Shown here: in pieces, positions 13,301 to 25,000 of the stretch
Position numbering within the stretch: the first letter of the stretch is position 1
Layout: each line of letters starts with the position of its first letter
DNA from: Tetradesmus obliquus
Taxonomy: Eukaryota > Chlorophyta > Chlorophyceae > Sphaeropleales > Scenedesmaceae
NCBI GenBank assembly: GCA_030272155.1
Contig: CP126193.1
Coordinates: forward strand, 5,766,001 to 5,830,000
Length of the DNA stretch: 64,000 bases
Reading direction: 5' to 3'
Notes under the pieces: model-generated
What the model saw: only the letters and a program-made list of their open reading frames with translations
Databases searched by the model: none
Told to the model about the DNA's origin: nothing
Position numbers and translations under genes: made by a program

Positions 13301-13825
13301 GCCCAACTGCCAGGCGCAACTCAGTGCAGAACAGTACAACACACTGCCTGTTAACATGACCGTTCTGCGCAGTTTTCTAGCAAGACCCTAGCAAGCAAGC
13401 CCTAAACCCACCCTCCTAAACCCCTGTTGGCGAAAGAGATGAGACAATGCGCAACGCAAGAAGAAACAAGCCACGTCAGCTGCAGCAGCTGCTGCACGGT
13501 GCTCGCGAGAGCCACACACAGCCGCTACTGCAGCTGGAAAAACTAGAATCCCAAAACAGAAAGCTGCACGCAGCCACACTGCCAGCTGCTGCCGCAACAC
13601 TGCAGCCACACCACTGCATGCGCCTTCACTGCTTCATCGGCTGCAGCTGACAGTGCTGCAGCCTGCTGTCCGGCAAAGAAAAAGAAGCCAGCTAGCCAGC
13701 CGGCCGGCAAGAATACATAACTCACGGCCAGCAGCCAGCAGCTGCTGCAATCCCACAGCCTTGCTGCTCGCTGCTGCCGCATGCTACACAATGGTATACA
13801 ACCTGCCACCTGCCGCCTGGCACAA
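7393..13825. other. 6.4-kb stretch without recognisable genes; strand-asymmetry switch
   Basis: No exon with family-like content or sound splice signals is seen on either strand. Base composition changes. To about 8.1 kb the plus strand is T/G-rich, like the 3' region of the LYR gene. From about 8.6 kb to 13.8 kb it is C/A-rich, which is what a T/G-rich minus-strand transcript would look like. Long open frames on the minus strand here give Cys/Val/Leu-rich translations that follow from this composition. TGTAA motifs on the minus strand occur at 12841-12845 and about 8389-8393. The region may be a very long 3' region of the CCCH gene, a non-coding transcript, or unexpressed spacer. Confidence 0.5.
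12841..12845 (-). terminator. Putative TGTAA poly(A) signal of the CCCH gene
   Basis: This is the first minus-strand TGTAA I found downstream of the CCCH stop at 13826, about 980 bases away. The distance is long, so the assignment is tentative. Confidence 0.3.
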
Positions 13826-15516
13826 TCACTTTGCAGCTGCCTCGCGCTGATCCAGCAGCTCACAGGCCTCCCCTGCAGGCGACTCCGCTGCTGCTGCTGC
13901 TGCAGGCTTGTCCGCCGCTGCTGCTGCACGGCCGCCGCTGCTGCCCTCGTTGTTGCCAGCTCTGCTGCTGGGCCTGTTGCTGCCGCCAGGCCGGGCCCTG
14001 CTGCCCCTGCTGCTGCTGCCGCTGAGGCCCATCCCATGCATCTGGTGCGTGACTGCTGACACTGCAGCAGGTGCAGCCATAGGCATGCTGACATATGGCG
14101 GCCGCATGTGCATTACCGGGTGGATCATGGGAGCAGATACTGCCACAGGGTACATGCGCGCGTGGTGCGGCACGGCGGCTGGGTGGTAGTAACCCACAGG
14201 CACCATTATGTGCTGACCTGGCATGCTGTAGCCCGTGTGATGCGGGCCTGGGCCGCCCATGTGGCCTCCATGTGGGCCATGCATGCCGCTGCCAGGGCCG
14301 CCACGGAAGTTGTTGCTTGTGTAAGGGTCCCGGCGGCCGCTGCTGCCGCTGCTGCCCTTGCCGGCATGCGGCTGCCTGCCGTGCGGGCGCTGTAGATCGC
14401 CGCCGCCGCCGCCGGCGTGCTGCTGCTGCTGCAGGGCGCCGCTGCTGCTGCCGTTGCCGTTCTGCGGCTGGCCTGGGGGGAGGTCCGGGTGGTGGAACTT
14501 GCAGGTGTCGCTGAACGCACACCAGCCGTTGCGCACATAAAAGGCGCAGTCCGGCTCTTCTGGCCTGAGCGGCAAGCCCCTGCAGCAGCAGCAACAGCAC
14601 AGCACAGCGTTGAGCAGGAAACAGTGAGACATAGCGGTTGCTTCAGGGCAGATGAATATGCAGCGACTACTGATGCGACACCATGAGTTTGACTGATCGC
14701 ACAGCGTGTAATTATGAAACATGTGAAGCGCTTGCTGGGGCGGCTGCAGTGCTGTTGATGTTTTTCAATGAAACAGCAGTTATCTGCCAGCACAAAGAGG
14801 TGTGCTTGGCTGTAGCGCTCGTCTGTTCAACTATTGCTTGCTGACACAATAGAGGGCTGCCAAACCGAGCCCAGGATTCACAGCTGCTTGTGCTGTTTGG
14901 TAATACATATTTAAAAGCAGCCTGCAAGCAGCAATCACAATACTACATACGGAAGCTGCAACAGCAGCACTACATCTGCACCAGTGTGTGCTGGCAGACC
15001 ACTGCCATTGTCGCCTGCTGCCACACCTGTTGTTCATAAACACCTGAGGGCGGTCTTCAGGATGACTGAACTTGCAGCGGTTGCCCTGCAAGTATACACC
15101 AGTGGCAGAAATACACACAAGATCAGGTTGCTGTATTGCTTGGAGGACCTACTATTAGGCACTCATAATCATGCCGCATTGCCGCTCGAACGGCCCAGCG
15201 AGTTGCAAAAACCCTTTGACTGAATAGAATAGCGTTTGTACGCGGACGAACGTAGCAACTGGGCAAGAAAGCAAAACTCCCACACACCCTCGCATTTCCA
15301 TACCCAACCCAGGGAACTTACGTATGCGCATGTGCCGGTGCGCATAAAAAACGCACAAGGTTGTTTCAGAGTATCTGCATCCGAGCGGTCTCCAGAGCTG
15401 CACGACTGCTGCTCTGATCCCGTGTACTCTTGGCTGCACTCGACTGCTGCTGCCGCCGTTGACTCATCGGTATCCTTCAAGCTCATGGCCTCGGCCATGC
15501 AAATGATCAAAGTCAA
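13826..15516 (-). CDS. CCCH-type zinc-finger protein with two fingers
   Basis: Three exons on the minus strand, 15516-15322, 15085-15027 and 14579-13826, phases consistent, 335 residues. Two C-x8-C-x5-C-x3-H fingers are present. The first is split by intron 1 (C-A-F-F-M-R-T-G-T-C / G-N-R-C-K-F-S-H). The second is in exon 3 (C-A-F-Y-V-R-N-G-W-C...C-K-F-H-H) and is preceded by G-L-P-L-R-P-x-E-P-D-C, typical of plant ZFN-like CCCH proteins that bind RNA or DNA. The rest is Gly/His/Met/Pro-rich, then Ser/Ala low complexity. Met codons at 15516, 15498 and 15486 are all possible starts; I used the longest. An earlier donor at 15044 would break the frame with exon 3, so the donor after 15027 is chosen. 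Likely a post-transcriptional regulator; targets unknown. Confidence 0.85.
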
Positions 15517-16675
15517 GTTGAGTGTGCCTGTCGGAAACGAGCTGTGACTTCGGCCTCCAACAGCTACTACGCCAGCAGCTCTGATATGGCTGGCAGCAAT
15601 CTCGTTGAGTATCCTAGTACTTTTAAAACTGTTTGAGAAGCCGCTAGACAGGAACGCAATAACTTCGACTCCTGCTGCTGTTCCAAGTCTTCCTCCAACA
15701 AGTGTGCCAAAGCCACAGACGACGACTCAGCCACTGGCACTTGAAACAAAAGTTCTGCAGTGGTAGTTAGCTTTCAACCTGCATAAATGAACCAGAGTTG
15801 TAGCAGTGGTTGGTCGGGTAATGAATTTGTGAGCAACCGCGACTGGTCGGGGTGCCGATCTGTCTGCAAGCGCATATGCTGAAGTGCAAAAACGTCACGG
15901 TATCAGTTACACAAGCGTGTTCTGCATGCTGCTCCGGCCAGTGATCCAGCCAACACGGAGGTACACGTATCGATAGTAGGACCCGACCCACCAACTCGTA
16001 ACATTTAGGGTCGCCAACGCCATAGGAAGAGCGTCACTTATGATCGAACGTTTATTTATGATGTTGTTTTAATCGGTGTCCGTAAGACAGGACTAGGATC
16101 GACACAGTGTCCTTGCAGCCAAGTTTGACTGCCTGCCAGGCGGCATTGAAGGGGCAAGCAGCACGTGCGCGATAGTTCTGTCTTCAGATGGAACAGCTTT
16201 ATTGCAACTGTAGTATATACACGCGAATGCTCAGCTGACATGTATTGGTGCCGAGCTGTTCAGGTGAGCCAGCCTGCCAGGCCCAGGTGGTGTTTAGGGT
16301 TGTACAACCCTACATGTGGCAGTGGCAGCAAACTTGCTGGCATGCGGCCTGCAGAAGTGCTGATATCTGACGTGTTCGTATCAGCGTGCGTGAAGCTAGC
16401 ACTGCTGCTTTCAGAATGTGATGACTGGGTCGCATCAGTAGGAACTGTGCGAACTTCTCCATGCAGCTTCTGTAGCCGCTACAGCCTCAGCGCTACAGAC
16501 TCTGAGAGCCGGTACACAAACAAACCCAATCATGTTACCCCTACACACATGTCAAAAGTGCCAAGCTGCTGAAATGCACGCCATATACTCCGTGCTTGTG
16601 CCAGATCGCCAGCCAGCTGGGCTCCAGCCACACATGTACAGCGCTGACGTGGAGCAGCACACTGCCGCACTACGA
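15517..16675. other. Intergenic: CCCH promoter side and 3' flank of the PH gene
   Basis: No gene is seen. The left part is upstream of the minus-strand CCCH gene and should hold its promoter. The right part lies beyond the poly(A) signal of the PH gene. Short open frames on the plus strand (for example 16165-16572) have no family-like content or splice context. Confidence 0.45.
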
Positions 16676-16680
16676 TTACA
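16676..16680 (-). terminator. Putative TGTAA poly(A) signal of the PH gene
   Basis: Minus-strand TGTAA about 270 bases beyond the stop codon at 16949-16951. Confidence 0.45.
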
Positions 16681-16948
16681 TAATCACATGCACGCGGGCC
16701 TTACTATATTGAAAGCATTGCATCGCCGCCAATGGCCGCTGCGCCCATGTCGGCACAACAGCTGCCAGCGCCGCGGCAATACACAACGCCCACTACCACT
16801 GGCGGCGGCAGGCTGCAACTGTTGCCACAGCTGCCCCGCTCTGCCCTGTCAAGCTGTCGTTGTTGTAGCCTCACTAAACACCACCCTTCCTGCCATGCCA
16901 TCTAACGTCCGCACACGATGCGCCGCGTTTGATGCATCCACATGCTCA

Positions 16949-18471
16949 TCAGCACAAGCTGGCTGCAGGCCTCAGCAGCGGCCCTGCGCGGCCTGCTGCC
17001 ACTGCCTCCACAAAGCCAGCCGCATCCAGCTCCCCTGCCTGCACACGGCCCACAAGCGACTCTATGGAGTGCGGCAGCCGGCTCGGCCTGCCTGAGAGTG
17101 CGAAGGGAGAAATAACAGGGCGAAATAACAGCAGCAGCGGCAGGGGCACACCAGGTGGGCATCAGCAGTTGCGAGTGTGCAGGGAGAAGCAAGAACAGCA
17201 GCAGGGGCAGGGGCAGGCCAGGTGGGTGCGGATAGGTGAAGCTGCCAGGCAATGGTGCGTAACGTGCTTGAAATGCAGCATCGGGGGCATAGAGAGGCAA
17301 TAATAGTCGTAGTTTCCGCTCCGTACGGGGCGCGGTTGCCGATGCCGATGACAAGGTATGGCTTACAAGAAGACTATTATTATTATTATCGGGGGCATAG
17401 ACGTGAAGGCACTGCATCGCCCAGCTGTGCTGCGTGACAGCCGTGACAAGCAGCACACTGTCAACAACACAGCAGGATCCTGCAACAGGTGCTGCAGCGT
17501 TACCGTGTTGGTTGGTGGCTAAAGTTCTACGGGCGTGCGTTGCAGGGTGAACGCCAGCCCTGCAGCAGACTTTTGACAAAACTGTATGGCTTTGGACCCA
17601 CGCGTAAGTATCCTCTCTTGTTTTCACACAAGCAAGCAGCACTCACCAGCGTAGCAGGGTGCCTCCCCTGCCTCCGCCGCATCCAGGATAGCACCAAAGG
17701 AGCACGTCACCTACTCATGTGAGCAAAAATGCTGCAAACATCCTTGTATCCTTGCAGGCAGCACTCACCAGCGTAGCAGGGCGCCTCGCCCGCCTCCCCG
17801 GCATCTATGGACAGCACCGCGGAGCGCACCGCAGCAGCCGCCGCAGCAGCAGCCATCGAGGCAGCCTGGCAGATCGTCTCCGCGGCTGCCGGCGACAGGA
17901 AGCACGCGGCAGAGCACCTGCAGGAGACAGTGTGCATGCAAAATGATTTGCACGAAGTGGGTAAGCTGGCAAGCATGCAACAGAGCACTTGCAGGAGCTG
18001 AGCATTTTGCATGCTCAGGAAGTGCACATGTTGATGATCCAGCATGCAGTGATGAGCTGACAGCTGTTCTATTGTGTTCACTTGAGCAAGCAGGCAACCA
18101 TCAGGTGAGCTGCTGCGCTGCTTCAGCAGATTCTTTGCACTCTGCAATCAGCTGTCATGCCGGATGCGAGCAAGGACTGCTAGCGCTGGTTGAAATCAGC
18201 CCTCTCTCTGCGTGTGATTGCACACGCAGCATGATCGCCTGCCTATTGTGCTTTGCTGCAGGGAGGTGCATTCGCAAGCCCAGGCGCATTCAATGACACA
18301 CGCATGTGCAGAAACAGCCAACACACCTGAGCGGCGTTGAGCTGCTGCTGCTGCTGCCGCCACGACCCGCAAGGTGGTAGCTGATGCTGTCACTGCTGCT
18401 CCTGGCACTGCTGCTGCTGCCGCTGCTGCTAGCACGGACTGCCGTCAGGAGCACCTGCCCATCTCTTACAA

Positions 18472-18502
<31 letters not shown>

Positions 18503-18569
18503 ATTGTCCCAGTGCCTGTCTACTGCAGCAGCTGATGAAGGCCTCCTGCGCTGCTCTGGAGCCACCGAC

Positions 18570-18625
<56 letters not shown>

Positions 18626-18851
18626 GTGATCCAGCTGAAACAGAGGGTTGTCACAGGTGAAGCTGCACCTGCCATGCAGCCGGTGGCTACGCTGCTTTGG
18701 CGCTGCTGCTGCTGCTGCTACATCAGAATGCTGGCTGCCAGGTGCTGCTGCTGCTGCTGCTGCTTGCAGCTGGCTCTCCTTCAACCTCACTGTGATGTTC
18801 AGATTGGGGTTCATCAGGGCACAAACACTGCCATGAGACACACCAGCTTTG

Positions 18852-18882
<31 letters not shown>

Positions 18883-19537
18883 TGGCTTGAAGCTGGCAGC
18901 AGCCGCAGGTGTCGCCGTCAGCGTCGCTGCTGCAAGCCGTGCTGCCGCTGCTGCTTGTGCTGAAGCTGAGCTGCAAGTGATGATGTGGCTGCTGCCTGGC
19001 GGCTTGCTGCTCGCCATTATCAGCTGCACCAACAGCACCACTGCAGCCACCTGTTCCAGCTTTCTCATCCGCAAGTGGCTGGTAGGAGCGGTGGCAGCGG
19101 CTGCACCTATGCTGCGGCATTGCACTGCTGCTGCTGCCACTCTTGTGTTTATGACGCTGCTGATGGCTCTGCTGCTTTGGAGATGCCAAACCCCCGGCTG
19201 TGGCTGTACTGCTGCTGGCAGCAGCTGCTGCTTGCGGTGTGCCTGCTGCATTTGCGGCTGCCGCTGGTGCTGCAGCTGCAGCCAGAGCTGCCAGCAGCTG
19301 CTGCAGAGCTGCTCCCTGCCCGTACTGCTGCCCGCCTAAACCGCCGAGCAGGCTCAGGAGGCTAGGGTTCAGCAGCAGTGTGTTAAACCCTGCTGGGCTG
19401 CCTAGCAGCTGCTGCCAGGGCGATGACGTGGCGCCTGCTGCATTCAATGCTGCCAGCAGAGCTGCTGCTGCACTCAGCACATCCTGCGGCAACTGCTGCT
19501 GCTGCTGCCATGGTGAGCCTGGGCTGTCTCTGCCGGA

Positions 19538-19580
<43 letters not shown>

Positions 19581-20354
19581 AGGAGCCAGTCTGTGTGCAG
19601 CTGCTGCTGCTGGTGCATGGTCTGTGCCTGGAAGATGCTACTCATGAGGCCCTGCAGGTCTGGAGTGACCCAGGTCTTGAGGTTGTGGCGGCTGGGGCCA
19701 GCAGGGATGGCCTGACAGCAGCAGCAGCAGCAGCAGCAGTGGCAGGAGCAATGCAGGAGCAGTGAAGGCAGCAGATTGAAACAGGTGAGAATCGGACTTC
19801 ATCCTGCCACCACCCACAAGCAAAACCAGAACGCAGCGCAATGCAACACCCACATCATATGAGCTGCACAGTGTGACGCATTACATGACGTACACACGTA
19901 ACGTTGGCTCCTGACTGGGGTTCCCACTCCTCGTTTGAGTGAAGCATGTAATGTAATGTATTGCAATGTTATGTGATGTAATGTTACAGCAGCTCACCGT
20001 GCGGGCCTCCTCAGGCAGTTGCGCATACACCCCAAAGGCCCAGCGCATCAACGCCAGGCAGCGCTGATGTGGCGTCAAGTCCTGCTGCCCCCGCAGCCTC
20101 TTGTCAAGCTCCACCCCTTCAGGGCAACCCACAATCACACGCATTACAGAGGGAATGATGTACTCCGAGTGCTCCACACTGCCACTGCTGCTGCTGCTGG
20201 AACCCGCTGTAGCGGTACCCGGCCGGCTGCCGCCGGCTGCTGCAGCTGCGGCGGCCGCAATCATGCTGCTGCGTGCTGCTGCATTGCCGCTGTCAGGTAA
20301 GATTGACGTCCTGCCAGCTGCAAGGATGCTACTGCCATTGCCGCTAACACCACC

Positions 20355-20391
<37 letters not shown>

Positions 20392-20949
20392 CTGCGCTGC
20401 TTGCCGGTGCTGTATAAGCCAGCCAGAGACTTGCGCCCCCAACCGCTGCTGCTGTCAGCTTGCCGGGCTCCCGACCCGGAGCCACTGCTGCTAATCATAC
20501 CCGGGCCACTGCCCCAGTTGACTGTACGCCTGGGGCTGTCTGTGCTTGTGAAGGCAGTGGATGCTAGTCCAGCTGTGTTAGGCTGCAAGTTATAAGCCCC
20601 AGAGGTGCCAGTAGTGCCGTTTGTGGGGCTGCCTGCATAGTACTGATTCGCCTGGTAGTATGGACTGCCTGGCGGCAGCTGCTGCTGCTGCTGCTGCGGT
20701 GGGCTGCCGCTCATGCTGCTGTTGCTGTTGGGGAATGACATGCCTGGGTACTGCTGGAGGTAAGCAGCAGATGCTCCAGGAGGCATCCCTGCTGCTGCTG
20801 CTGCTGCTGCTGCTGGTGATTGTGGCGGGTAGTACAGGCCAACGGATGCCAGGCCAGGGCCGGCACAGGAATAAGGCATGTTTGGAGCAGGCACTCCATA
20901 TGAACTGTTCATGCCAGGCACTGGCGAGTACGCATACGGCTGCTGTGGG

Positions 20950-21016
<67 letters not shown>

Positions 21017-21657
21017 ACAACTGGCCTTGTACTGGGCTGCCATGGTGGTACTGCACCCCACTGAGTGAGCCAGCGACAGGCAACGGCCCCAGCACACTTT
21101 GCCGCTGCCGCTGCTGCTGCGTGCTGCGCAGCGACGCGTGGTGTGCGATGCGACCTGTAACTGCCTCAGTCAATGCCTCCAGATCTACTGTGGCACCGGG
21201 TGACATAAACCCTGCAGTTGCAACTGCTGCTCTAGATGCACCTCCCCTCCTTCCTGGGCTCATTGGCGATCTGCTCCTGCTGCCGCCGCCACTGCCGCTG
21301 CGTGCTGCATTGTGGTCATGTGCAGGCGAGGGTGAGCGTGTATGCAGATAGCCTGACCCAGCTGCTGCTGCTGCTGCTGCTTGCTCCTGCTCCTCTGCAC
21401 TCAACTCGTCCCCGCCTTCCTCGGGTGTGAGTTCATCGTCAGCATCAAATTCTGCAAAGAACTCGTCTGAGCTAGACTGTTGCTGCTGCTGCTGCTGCTG
21501 CCGGCTCGCACGGTTCGCTGCCAGTTGCGCCGCTTCTGCAGCAATGGCAGCAGCCGGGGATGTACGTCTGCTGCCGTTGCCGCTGTTGCGTTGGGCTGCT
21601 GGGCTGCTGCTGCTGTTGACGGACGGCCTGCGTGCTGCTGCTGCTGTTGGCGCTGAG

Positions 21658-21690
<33 letters not shown>

Positions 21691-21972
21691 GGCGATGCCC
21701 TGGCCTGTAGCTTGGACAGCCGCAGAGGTGGGGCGGGTGGCACGACACGCCGTGCTGCAACCACCTGCTGCTGCTGCTGCTGCTGCTGCTGCACTGCTTG
21801 AGCATCTTCGGTGTAATCCTCCGCACTCATTATGCCGCCGTCATCTGCTGACGTGTTAGGCTGCGTGTTATCTAGATCCGAGCCCTCCGCTGCCTCATAG
21901 ATCGTCCCCAGGGTGCCAACCATGGCAGCAGCTTCATCTGCTTCATCAAGGTACTCCTCCTCCTCTTCCTGC

Positions 21973-22010
<38 letters not shown>

Positions 22011-25000
22011 GTACCTAGGCACCCCATTGCTGCTGTGGCCATAATTTGATCGTGGCGTACTTTCATTGGATAGAATGTCGCTAGCTGCATAGATCCCCCG
22101 CCGCTCTGGACTGCCGCCGCCACCTCCGCTGCCACCCGCATAGCTGTGTGGCCGCTGCTGCTGCTGTTGCAGGTGCGGTGCTGCTGCCGCCCCTCCTCTG
22201 CTGCTGGAGGCGCCGCTCCAGGTGCGGCGCAAACCCCTGCTGCCGTTGCCGCTGCCGCTGCCGCTGCTGCTGCTGCTGCTGCCAAGTGGCCTGGCAGCAC
22301 CAGATCCCAGCTTTATGACATTCCCTGCAGCATCAACATAGCTGCCGCCAGATCCACTGAAGCTGCCTAACACTCCCCTGCCTATGCCCTGCCCATCGCC
22401 GCGATGCCCCCCAAGCGAGTTCTGCCGGAGCGACTGCTGCCGCTGCTGCATGTGGCCCCTCGCCCCCTGCTGGGAATGCTGCTGCTGGCCAGACTGACTG
22501 CGCCCCAGCTGCCGGCTGTTATTGTCACTAACAGTATGGTTTAGGTCTTGGGACTCGGATGCGTCCAGGTGGTGGTCAGGGGCTTCCTCCTCATCTTGCC
22601 AGTCGTCTGGTGAGGTGAAGTGAGAGGGGCTGTTGTTTCCGCTGGCTGAGAGGCCCTGGCGAGTTGAAAACGCTGCAAGCAGAAGAACAGAGGCAGCAAT
22701 TTGTGAGACAAAGAGGCTTTTGGCAGCTGTTGTTGCCGCTGGCTGTCAGGCCTGCAATGCCGCTGGCTGAGAGGCCCTGGCGCGTTGAAAAGGCTGCAAG
22801 GCAAGGACAGCGCAGCAGAAGAACACAGGCAACAAATTGTGAGACAAAGAAAGGCTTTTGGCAGCTGCTGTTGCTGCTGGCTGTCAGGCCTGCAAAGCCG
22901 CCGCCGCCTCCCTGGCGCGATGAGAACGCTGCAGGCAACACAAGCGCACAAGGCACAGTCGCTACAACGTGAATCAGTGCCTGCAATTACGATGCGAGGC
23001 AGTGGCTGAAAATAGCCTATAGGCAGCTCAGTGCCTCCAAAACCAGGAGGACGGGAGCCCACCTGCAGCTGAGTGTCTGCAGGTGCTGTAGGACCGCTTA
23101 GTGTAGACAGCAGTCGCCACGTGGTTTTTGCAGCAGCACACATCACACAGCACACACAATGTGGAACCCTGTCTGCTGCCAATTGCAGGGTGCTTGAACA
23201 TGCTGGCCACATGCACAACACCCGCCCCGCCTACCTGGCATCTCCACCTCTTCCTGCTCCGCCTCCTCCTCTGGCAGCTGCTCCGCATGCATCCTCGCAG
23301 CAGTCGCATCATCCCACTGCAAGATGGGCACCCTGCGGCAGCAACAACCCCAGGAGAGGCACAGCAACAGCAGGAGCGAATGCTTGTTTCTTCTGCAGTC
23401 TGGGAACTGGTTACTCCCCAGGAGGGCTTGAACCCCACTCCAAGTGCCAAACAAAGCTGATACAGCAACAGCAACAATAGCAGCTTTACAACACTGCCAG
23501 ACAAATACTCATAGCGTGTCTCAACTGCTGGCAACTCTGCCGCACAGCACTAGCCCAGGGCCCGCGCACCTGTAATATGACAGTTTTCGGCATGGTCAAT
23601 GCACAACCGTTTGCCTGCAAGCAATGCTGGTCAGAAGGCCCCCTGCCCGAAGGCTCCTGGCGCTCCAAGCTCCTGTGCTGGTGGCTGCACACTAGCCCCA
23701 GGGCCCACCCCTACCTTATCCCACACACAGAAGCCGGACAGGGTTCTCACCTGCTGGTGGCTGCGCGAGCTATCTCCACGAACCAGTCCTGCGACTCCTC
23801 CTTGTCACTGCCCTGCAGCACATACTCCTTGCCAGCCAGCTGCGGTGACAGCAGCAGCAGCAGCAGCAGCAGGATCAGCAGCAGCAGCAGCAGCAGCAGC
23901 AGCACTTTCACTTGGCTGCAGAGAAGCCAATGACTCTGTGCTGTTGTCAGGTCATGGTTATGGTTGCATGAGGACAGGCGATGCAGACGCTGTCTTTTAG
24001 TTTTTTGCCTGGTGTGCGCAGCCTGGCATGCACAGCAATTGCTACACAGGTCAAAGCGCAGCAGGGATCTGCCACTCACGTCGAGGTGGATGGTCCCGCG
24101 TGCATCATCAAAGCGTGGCGTGGCCTCCTCCAGGCTGACTGCATTGCCGGGAAACACCGCCACCTTGCCATGAAGGATGTACAGCTTGCGCGGGGTCAGG
24201 ATCTGCAAATTGGGATGGAATGCATCACAGCAATGCAGACAGCATTGCAGCAAGGCACAACCACAGCGGAAAGCAGAAGGCAGGGAAGTTTGTGAGCCAA
24301 AGTTGCAGAACAAGCGAGAAAGCGTAAGGAAGTAGGGCACACCTAGGTATAAGCAGGCTTGGTGAGCAGGGCAGATGCGCTGGGTTTGCAGATGCCGGCA
24401 GGTTGCTTGGTGCTCTGACGCACCACACAGAGGGACAGTGCATACATTTGTTTGATGTGCTTGCACAGCCCGTATCACACGTATCCACATGCATCGATGC
24501 ACCAACGCTTGACGCAGACGCCCTGCGCTCCTCACCGCGTATCTGTCGCCAAAGATGGTTCCCGCCTTGCCGCGCTTCTTGAGCTGCCCCTTCTTCAGCA
24601 CAGCACGCTGAAACCTGCAGCAGCAGCAGCAGCAGCAGCAGCCGGGTGTGTCTCCCACCGGATAGCAGCTTTCTTCTTCTAACCAGTGGGCCTCATGTGA
24701 CTCACGGTACTGTTGAGAGCAGTCTGATGTTCTCAATAGTCTGATGCTGCATGAGATTCTGCAGAAATGGCGCTTTGCGCGCAGACGTTGATGCATCTAT
24801 CAAGGCAGGCGTAAACCACTGCATAAAGCCGCAAAGTAGGGCAGCAGCAGCAGCAGCAGCAGCAGCGGTGTGTCCCACCTGTTCATGTCCAGGCGTCCCG
24901 CCGCCAGGTCAGCGCAGGCCGTCCTGAACACCAGGTTGTCCTCCGCAGACTGGAACACCACAAAGTATCTGCAGCAATAATGATCAGCATATGGCAGCAG

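Noticed and set aside
8600-13800. Several open frames of 90-185 codons on both strands (for example 12404-11871 minus, 10015-10635 plus)
   Set aside because: Their translations are Cys/Val/Leu-rich or Thr/Ala/Gln-rich as expected from the skewed composition. They show no domain, no splice-linked partner and no consistent frame.
15028-15044. Alternative donor for CCCH exon 2 after 15044
   Set aside because: It leaves phase 0, which does not match exon 3. The donor after 15027 gives phase 2 and the family-typical G-L-P-L-R-P continuation.
17360-17405. Short ATT repeat and repeated cgggggcatag motif in the last PH intron
   Set aside because: A small microsatellite and an 11-base direct repeat. 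They do not include an exon border, so they are not counted among the arrays.
19640-22450. Long plus-strand open frames opposite the PH gene
   Set aside because: They are reverse-frame readings of CTG/CAG repeats (poly-Leu, Cys or Ala) with no splice or family support.
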